NCBI RefSeq assembly: GCF_014647855.1
Contig: NZ_BMPZ01000002.1
Span: 62,001 to 126,000 of the forward strand
Direction of reading: 5' to 3'
Length of the DNA stretch: 64,000 bases
Source of the DNA: Shewanella gelidii
Lineage (GTDB): Bacteria > Pseudomonadota > Gammaproteobacteria > Enterobacterales > Shewanellaceae
Shown: piece after piece, positions 59,302 to 64,000 of the stretch
Position numbering within the stretch: the stretch's first letter is position 1
How the letters are laid out: each line of letters begins with the position of its first letter
Notes under the pieces: generated by a model
What the model was told of the DNA's origin: nothing
What the model saw: only the letters and a program-made list of their open reading frames with translations
Database searches by the model: none
Program-made: the position numbers and the translations under genes

Positions 59302-60576
59302 ATGGATATTATTATGAGCTTGGTAGGTGTGGTCGTCCTACTAGGGATAGGTTTTCTACTATCCAACAATAAAAAAGCAATTAGCGTTCGCGCAGTGGGT
59401 GGCGCGTTAGCTATTCAAGCATTCTTTGCTTGTTTTGTATTATATGTGCCGGTCGGTCAGCAAGTACTTGGTGGAGTTTCACAAGGTGTTGCTGATGTGA
59501 TTGGCTACTCAAAGGCAGGTATCGATTTCCTTTTCGGTGGTCTGGGTACTGATGCAATGTTTGCCAATGGTGTTGGTTTTGTATTTGCAATTCGCGTACT
59601 TCCAGTCATCATTTTCTTCTCTTCTTTGATTGCAGTTCTTTATTACCTAGGCATTATGCAGGTCGTGATCCGTTTCATCGGTGGTGGTCTACAAAAAGCC
59701 CTTGGTACTAGCCGCACTGAGTCAATGTCTGCAACTGCGAACATTTTCGTTGGTCAAACGGAAGCACCTTTAGTTGTTCGTCCATTTATTCCAACAATGA
59801 CGAACTCTGAACTATTCGCCATTATGGTCGGTGGTCTAGCGTCTATTGCGGGTGCGGTACTGGCTGGTTATGCGGGTATGGGTGTAAAAATTGAATACCT
59901 AGTTGCCGCTTCATTTATGGCTGCTCCTGGTGGTCTTTTGATGGCGAAGCTGTTTCACCCTGAATCAGAAGAAACCAAAAATGACATGGATGATCTTCCA
60001 GAAGACACTGATAAGCCAGCGAACGTCATTGACGCAGCAGCAGCAGGTGCGTCTTCAGGTATGCACCTTGCATTAAACGTTGGTGCAATGCTTTTAGCAT
60101 TCGTTGGTTTGATTGCGATGATCAACGGTATCCTTGGTGGTATTGGTGGTTGGTTCGGATATGAAGCTCTGTCTTTAGAACTTATCCTTGGCTATATCTT
60201 TATGCCACTTGCATTCTTGATTGGTGTACCTTGGAACGAAGCAATGGTTGCGGGTTCTTTCATTGGTCAAAAGATTGTTGTAAACGAGTTCGTTGCTTAC
60301 CTGAACTTTGCTCCTTATCTAAAAGATGTTGCTGATGGCGGTATGCTTGTTGAAGCAACAGGTCAAGCGATGACAGACCGTACGAAAGCAATTATTTCGT
60401 TCGCATTGTGTGGTTTCGCTAACTTATCTTCTATCGCAATTCTACTGGGTGGTCTTGGTGCTATGGCTCCAAACCGTCGCCATGATCTTGCGAAACTAGG
60501 TGTTCGCGCTGTGATTGCTGCTTCGTTAGCAAACCTAATGAGCGCAACACTTGCTGGTTTATTCTTAGCGTTGTAA
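59302..60576 (+). CDS. nupC: Concentrative nucleoside transporter (NupC/CNT family)
   Basis: Ion-coupled nucleoside importer of the inner membrane, 424 residues with about ten helices. CNT motifs: GVGFVFAIRVLPVIIFFSS, the substrate loop VGQTEAPLVVRPF, GGLASIAGAVLAGY and GVPWNEAMVAGSFIGQKIVVNEFVAY. It resembles the Vibrio cholerae Na+-coupled CNT. A TATAAT at 59233-59238 is a likely -10. Together with ompK, deoC and deoA downstream it forms an uptake-and-catabolism group for deoxynucleosides. Confidence 0.95.
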   Translation: MDIIMSLVGVVVLLGIGFLLSNNKKAISVRAVGGALAIQAFFACFVLYVPVGQQVLGGVSQGVADVIGYSKAGIDFLFGGLGTDAMFANGVGFVFAIRVLPVIIFFSSLIAVLYYLGIMQVVIRFIGGGLQKALGTSRTESMSATANIFVGQTEAPLVVRPFIPTMTNSELFAIMVGGLASIAGAVLAGYAGMGVKIEYLVAASFMAAPGGLLMAKLFHPESEETKNDMDDLPEDTDKPANVIDAAAAGASSGMHLALNVGAMLLAFVGLIAMINGILGGIGGWFGYEALSLELILGYIFMPLAFLIGVPWNEAMVAGSFIGQKIVVNEFVAYLNFAPYLKDVADGGMLVEATGQAMTDRTKAIISFALCGFANLSSIAILLGGLGAMAPNRRHDLAKLGVRAVIAASLANLMSATLAGLFLAL

Positions 60577-60586
60577 ATAATTTAAG

Positions 60587-60607
60587 TGCACCTCGTTAAG
60601 AGGTGCA
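60587..60607 (+). terminator. Hairpin after nupC
   Basis: Perfect TGCACCTC / GAGGTGCA with loop GTTAA, but only TCTTCGTTT follows. A weak terminator or a 3' stabilising stem. Confidence 0.6.
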
Positions 60608-60812
60608 TCTTCGTTTGGGATAATAGGTTGCAAATTGGTCCCAAACAACCAGCCGTTTTCCGAATGTGTAAAGCCTGATTCCTACATAGATTGTGAGAGC
60701 TAGGCCAGTTTTTTAGTGAGTATCGTGCGCTAAAACGCCAGTTTTGTGTGTAAAAGATGCGACTTTGTTCACAGTAAAAAATTTAGTGTTCGTGATTTTA
60801 TGGGTTTGATGT

Positions 60813-60828
60813 TGTGATTTCACTCAAA
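60813..60828 (+). promoter_or_regulatory. Possible CRP site upstream of ompK
   Basis: TGTGA-TTTCAC-TCAAA fits the CRP half-site spacing with one mismatch in the second half. A TAAAAT six bases downstream could be the -10 box. Nucleoside uptake genes are classic CRP/CytR targets, but the site is close to the -10, so the sign of control is unclear. Confidence 0.35.
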
Positions 60829-60905
60829 CAGAGTAAAATGCGAACGCCACAAAAAGAACGCTGTTAAAAAATAACAGCAAAACCATAATATAAATGGGGT
60901 TGATG

Positions 60906-61754
60906 ATGAAAAACTTAAAGACTTTTGCTTTAGCAGGTACTGTTGCTCTTGCGGGTACTGCTTTCACTGCTTCTGCTGCTGACCGCGGTGACGACGTTCA
61001 CGCTGGTAACTACAAGTGGATGCAAGCAAACCTAATGCTTTCTGTTGGTGAAAAGCCACAGGCAAATGATGATGCAGATACGCATGATTATTTAGAGCTA
61101 GAATTTGGCGGTCGCGCTGGCATCCTTGATTACTACGGTTACGTTGATGTATTCAACCTATCTAACCGTGATGGCAGCAGCCAAGATAAGAAAGATGGCA
61201 GCTCTAAGATGTTCATGAAGCTTGCTCCACGCTTCTCTCTAGATGCGATTACAGGTAAAGACCTTTCTTACGGTGCAATTAAAGAAGTTTACTTCTCTAC
61301 TCTATTTAACTGGGGTGGCGGTGCAATTCCAAATGACGTAAACAACTCTTTCTGGGGTATCGGTGCTGATGTTGAGCTACCTTGGTTAGGCAAAACAGGC
61401 ATGAACGTTTATGGTCTATATGACCTAAATGCTAAGAAATGGGATGGTTACCAATTCTCTATGAACTGGTTCAAGCCTTTCTACTTCCTAGAAAATGGTT
61501 CTTTCATTTCGTACCAAGGTTACATTGATTACCAATGGGGCGTTGATGAAGTTTCATTCTTCCCAGGTGAAGCTGGTCAGCTTAAAACTGATAAAGGTGG
61601 CACCATGTTCAATGGTATCTACTGGCACTCAGACCGTTACTCTTTAGGTTACGGCTTAAAAGCATACAAAGACGTATATGCTCTTGCTGATGGCGGTATT
61701 GTTGGTGAAACCACTGGTTTCTCACACTTCTTCGCTGCGACATACAAGTTCTAA
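60906..61754 (+). CDS. ompK: Outer membrane protein OmpK / Tsx-like nucleoside channel
   Basis: Beta-barrel outer membrane protein of the Tsx/OmpK family that admits nucleosides. I start at ATG 60906, with GGGGTTG upstream; ATGs at 60894 and 60903 are alternatives. The signal peptide MKNLKTFALAG...TASA is cut before ADRGDD, leaving about 258 residues. Typical strands: YKWMQANLMLS, DYLELEFGGRAG, YYGYVDVFNL, FNWGGGAIPNDVNN and the terminal FFAATYKF with the C-terminal Phe needed for assembly. In vibrios OmpK is also a phage receptor. Confidence 0.93.
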   Translation: MKNLKTFALAGTVALAGTAFTASAADRGDDVHAGNYKWMQANLMLSVGEKPQANDDADTHDYLELEFGGRAGILDYYGYVDVFNLSNRDGSSQDKKDGSSKMFMKLAPRFSLDAITGKDLSYGAIKEVYFSTLFNWGGGAIPNDVNNSFWGIGADVELPWLGKTGMNVYGLYDLNAKKWDGYQFSMNWFKPFYFLENGSFISYQGYIDYQWGVDEVSFFPGEAGQLKTDKGGTMFNGIYWHSDRYSLGYGLKAYKDVYALADGGIVGETTGFSHFFAATYKF

Positions 61755-61765
61755 TCGAGCTTGCT

Positions 61766-61793
61766 GAGCCGCGCTTTGCGCGGCTCTTTATTT
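61766..61793 (+). terminator. Intrinsic terminator of ompK
   Basis: GAGCCGCGC / GCGCGGCTC with loop TTT, followed by TTTATTT. Confidence 0.9.
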
Positions 61794-61997
61794 CAATTTT
61801 TTATATAAGTACTTTTGGTCCACACGCTAGAACAACAGTATTTATATAAGAAATTACTATTATTTTTAACGCGCTAAAATGGATTTTTCGCGGAAAGGTA
61901 GGAGCTTTTTTGTTCGTCCCGTTCCCCCTTCCCGGTCTTCAAGGATTCAAGTCGTGGTACTCGTTATCAAATTTGAATACCTATATGTATTAATGAA

Positions 61998-62015
61998 GCA
62001 AACACATAAGTTTGC
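61998..62015 (+). promoter_or_regulatory. LacI-family-like operator upstream of deoC
   Basis: GCAAAC-ACATAA-GTTTGC has perfect 6-base arms 6 bases apart, and GTTTGCAT resembles the CytR half site GTTGCAT. A second palindrome AATAC-CTATAT-GTATT lies just upstream at 61976-61991. The gap 61755-62182 contains no gene. The two elements suggest repressor control of the deo genes, as CytR and DeoR do in E. coli. Confidence 0.45.
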
Positions 62016-62182
62016 ATAGGCACTGCCTGAAGGCCCGGCCACCGTTAGATTTTGTACCGTTGTATTGGGGCGATATGCCCTCTGATTTTGCATCCTTGTA
62101 CGATATAAGATCTTCCATTAAACCGCCCTCAGTTTTGCCAAGACAGATTTTCATAATTTAAATTACGTCTCGGAGAGCTATT

Positions 62183-62953
62183 ATGAGCGACCTAAACAAA
62201 GCAGCACAACGCGCCATCGAACTGATGGATCTGACGACCTTGAATGATGATGACACTGATCAGAAAGTGATTGAGTTATGTCATAAGGCAAAGACACCGG
62301 CAGGTAATACAGCTGCGATATGCATTTATCCTCGTTTTATTCCTATCGCGCGCAAAACCCTTGATGAGATTGGCGCTGAAGAGATCCAAATTGCAACTGT
62401 GACGAACTTCCCTCACGGCAATGATGACATCGCCATCGCAGTTTTAGAGACTCGCGCAGCTGTTGCATATGGCGCTGATGAAGTTGATGTTGTTTTCCCA
62501 TATCGAGCGCTTATTGCTGGTAATGAAACCGTCGGCTATGAGCTTGTAAAAGCTTGTAAGGAAGCATGTGGTGAAGTCCTGCTAAAGGTCATCATTGAGT
62601 CTGGTGAATTAAAAGACCCTGCCTTGATCCGTAAGGCATCTGAGCTGTCTATTGATGCGGGCGCAGATTTTATCAAAACTTCAACCGGTAAAGTTGCGGT
62701 AAATGCAACATTAGAAGCGGCTGAAATTATGATGACTGTCATTGCCGAGAAGAATACCAAGGTTGGCTTTAAGCCTGCTGGCGGGGTTCGTGATGCAGCA
62801 GCAGCAGCTGAATTCCTTGGTACGGCTGAGCGTATTCTAGGTGCGGATTGGGCAACCCCTAAAACTTTCCGCTTTGGTGCGTCTAGTTTGTTGAACAGCT
62901 TGTTACATACACTTGAACTTGCTGAAGCGCCAAAAGCAAATCAAGGCTATTAA
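62183..62953 (+). CDS. deoC: Deoxyribose-phosphate aldolase
   Basis: Splits deoxyribose 5-phosphate into glyceraldehyde 3-phosphate and acetaldehyde; 256 residues, GGAGAG before the ATG. TIM barrel with the Schiff-base Lys in FIKTSTGKV and the second Lys in [10 protein letters not shown]. Asp in [11 protein letters not shown] is also conserved. First gene of the deo group, 164 bases before deoA. Confidence 0.97.
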   Translation: MSDLNKAAQRAIELMDLTTLNDDDTDQKVIELCHKAKTPAGNTAAICIYPRFIPIARKTLDEIGAEEIQIATVTNFPHGNDDIAIAVLETRAAVAYGADEVDVVFPYRALIAGNETVGYELVKACKEACGEVLLKVIIESGELKDPALIRKASELSIDAGADFIKTSTGKVAVNATLEAAEIMMTVIAEKNTKVGFKPAGGVRDAAAAAEFLGTAERILGADWATPKTFRFGASSLLNSLLHTLELAEAPKANQGY

Positions 62954-62980
62954 TCGAACAGACTGGTACTCTTTAGACTA

Positions 62981-63005
62981 CCAAATGTGATCCAACTCTA
63001 TTTGG
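62981..63005 (+). promoter_or_regulatory. CRP-like site between deoC and deoA
   Basis: AAATGTGATC fits the left half of the CRP consensus perfectly, and the whole element is flanked by CCAAAT / ATTTGG arms. The right half (TCTAT) is poor, so binding is only possible. It would allow separate expression of deoA. Confidence 0.3.
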
Positions 63006-63117
63006 AAGCAGCGGATCTTGGCTAATATGTTTTGTAATAATATTACGATAATTTGCTGCCTTTATAGCTGAGCGTGATGAATGTCTCGACAATTAATTAC
63101 GTTTAGAGGGTGAAAAT

Positions 63118-64000
63118 ATGTTTTTAGCACAAGAGATTATTCGCAAAAAGCGCAATGGCGAGGCGTTAACTAACGCTGAGATCCAGTTTTTTGTTCAAGG
63201 TATTACCAACCAAACGGTTTCCGAAGGGCAAATTGCGGCCTTTGGCATGGCGGTATATTTCCAAGATATGAATATGGATGAGCGCGTCGCGATTACGACA
63301 GCAATGCGTGATTCTGGCACTGTACTCGATTGGAAGGCACTTGATCTGCAAGGCCCGATTATTGATAAACATAGTACGGGTGGTGTAGGTGATGTTATCA
63401 GTTTGATGCTCGGCCCTATGGCAGCGGCTTGTGGTGGTTATGTCCCCATGATTTCTGGTCGAGGTCTTGGCCATACTGGTGGAACACTCGATAAGTTTGA
63501 TGCGATTCCAGGTTACCAAACTGAGCCAAGTAGCGAACTGTTTCGAAAGGTCGTGAAGGAAGCCGGTGTTGCCATTATTGGTCAAACGGGTGATTTGGTT
63601 CCTGCTGATAAACGTTTCTATTCAATTCGAGACAATACTGCAACGGTCGAATCTATTGGATTGATTACAGCTTCGATTTTGTCGAAAAAACTCGCCGCGG
63701 GACTTGATGCTCTAGCGATGGACGTCAAAGTAGGAAGCGGCGCATTTATGCCGACCTACGAAGCATCTGAAGAATTGGCTCGCAGCATTACAGCTGTCGC
63801 CAATGGCGCCGGAACGAAAACGACAGCATTACTGACAGATATGAATCAAGTTCTTGCCTCTTGCGCCGGGAACGCGGTTGAAGTTCGAGAAGCCGTGAAC
63901 TTTTTAACTGGAACGTATCGCAATCCACGACTATACGAAGTCACCATGGGGTTATGTGCTGAAATGCTGCAGCTTGGCGGCATTGCGAGTACAGAGCAAG
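63118..64000 (+). CDS. deoA: Thymidine phosphorylase (3' end outside window)
   Basis: Cleaves thymidine to thymine and deoxyribose 1-phosphate. The ATG at 63118 follows GAGGG with 7 bases spacing, and the frame stays open to the window edge (294 codons visible of about 440). Motifs: the phosphate-binding [10 protein letters not shown], the family signature [14 protein letters not shown], and [13 protein letters not shown]. With DeoC it catabolises deoxynucleosides imported by NupC and OmpK. The rest of the deo operon is expected just outside. Confidence 0.95.
   Translation, partial: MFLAQEIIRKKRNGEALTNAEIQFFVQGITNQTVSEGQIAAFGMAVYFQDMNMDERVAITTAMRDSGTVLDWKALDLQGPIIDKHSTGGVGDVISLMLGPMAAACGGYVPMISGRGLGHTGGTLDKFDAIPGYQTEPSSELFRKVVKEAGVAIIGQTGDLVPADKRFYSIRDNTATVESIGLITASILSKKLAAGLDALAMDVKVGSGAFMPTYEASEELARSITAVANGAGTKTTALLTDMNQVLASCAGNAVEVREAVNFLTGTYRNPRLYEVTMGLCAEMLQLGGIASTEQ

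Overview
The window reads as chromosome of a marine gammaproteobacterium in the Shewanella/Vibrio neighbourhood. The housekeeping gene order (nqr operon, apbE, nqrM, dinB, pepD, M17 peptidase, proBA, dnaKJ, fklB-dapB-carAB, greA-yhbY-rlmE-ftsH-folP, tpiA-secG, tRNA-Leu, tRNA-fMet, rimP-nusA-infB-rbfA-truB-rpsO-pnp-nlpI, prfC, tatD, nupC-ompK-deoCA) matches what I remember of Shewanella more closely than Vibrio. RimP, FtsH, DnaJ and RpsO also look like Shewanellaceae or close Alteromonadales. This assignment comes from memory of gene order and protein sequences; no search was run.

Layout. 1-4.8 kb: Na+-translocating NADH:quinone reductase (nqrC, cut at the window edge, to nqrF), its flavin transferase apbE and maturation factor nqrM. 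5.2-15.1 kb: SOS-controlled dinB, peptidases, a purine permease and the proBA operon. 15.2-17.1 kb: minus-strand genes (small membrane protein, ybaK, EamA transporter). 17.4-20.7 kb: dnaK-dnaJ behind a clear sigma-32 promoter.

20.9-30.0 kb is an accessory insertion between dnaJ and the M48 peptidase gene. It holds a decayed chemoreceptor gene, a hairpin-rich non-coding stretch, an unidentified gene tail, an AT-rich two-gene module and a mosaic of IS3-family fragments. The module is the most interesting part of the window. Gene 1 (1,481 codons) combines an apparent STAS-like fold, a GHKL-type ATPase, a degenerate phosphoribosyltransferase-like segment and a canonical phosphoribosyltransferase PRPP loop in one polypeptide. 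Gene 2 (497 codons) fuses a complete response-regulator receiver domain to a calcineurin-like metallophosphoesterase. The genes are 10 bases apart and surely co-expressed. I do not recognise a named system with this architecture. A signalling or anti-phage role is an inference from domains and context only.

30-64 kb is core genome: stress and proline isomerase genes, lysine, arginine and pyrimidine biosynthesis, RNA methylation, the ftsH-folP cluster (from which glmM is missing), translation and transcription factors around two tRNAs, a GGDEF/EAL protein, RNA decay (pnp, nlpI), peptide release (prfC) and a nucleoside uptake and catabolism group (nupC, ompK, deoC, deoA; deoA is cut at the right edge). 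Intrinsic terminators are abundant and many genes start with TTG or GTG. No rRNA, CRISPR array, integrase or intact transposase was seen.
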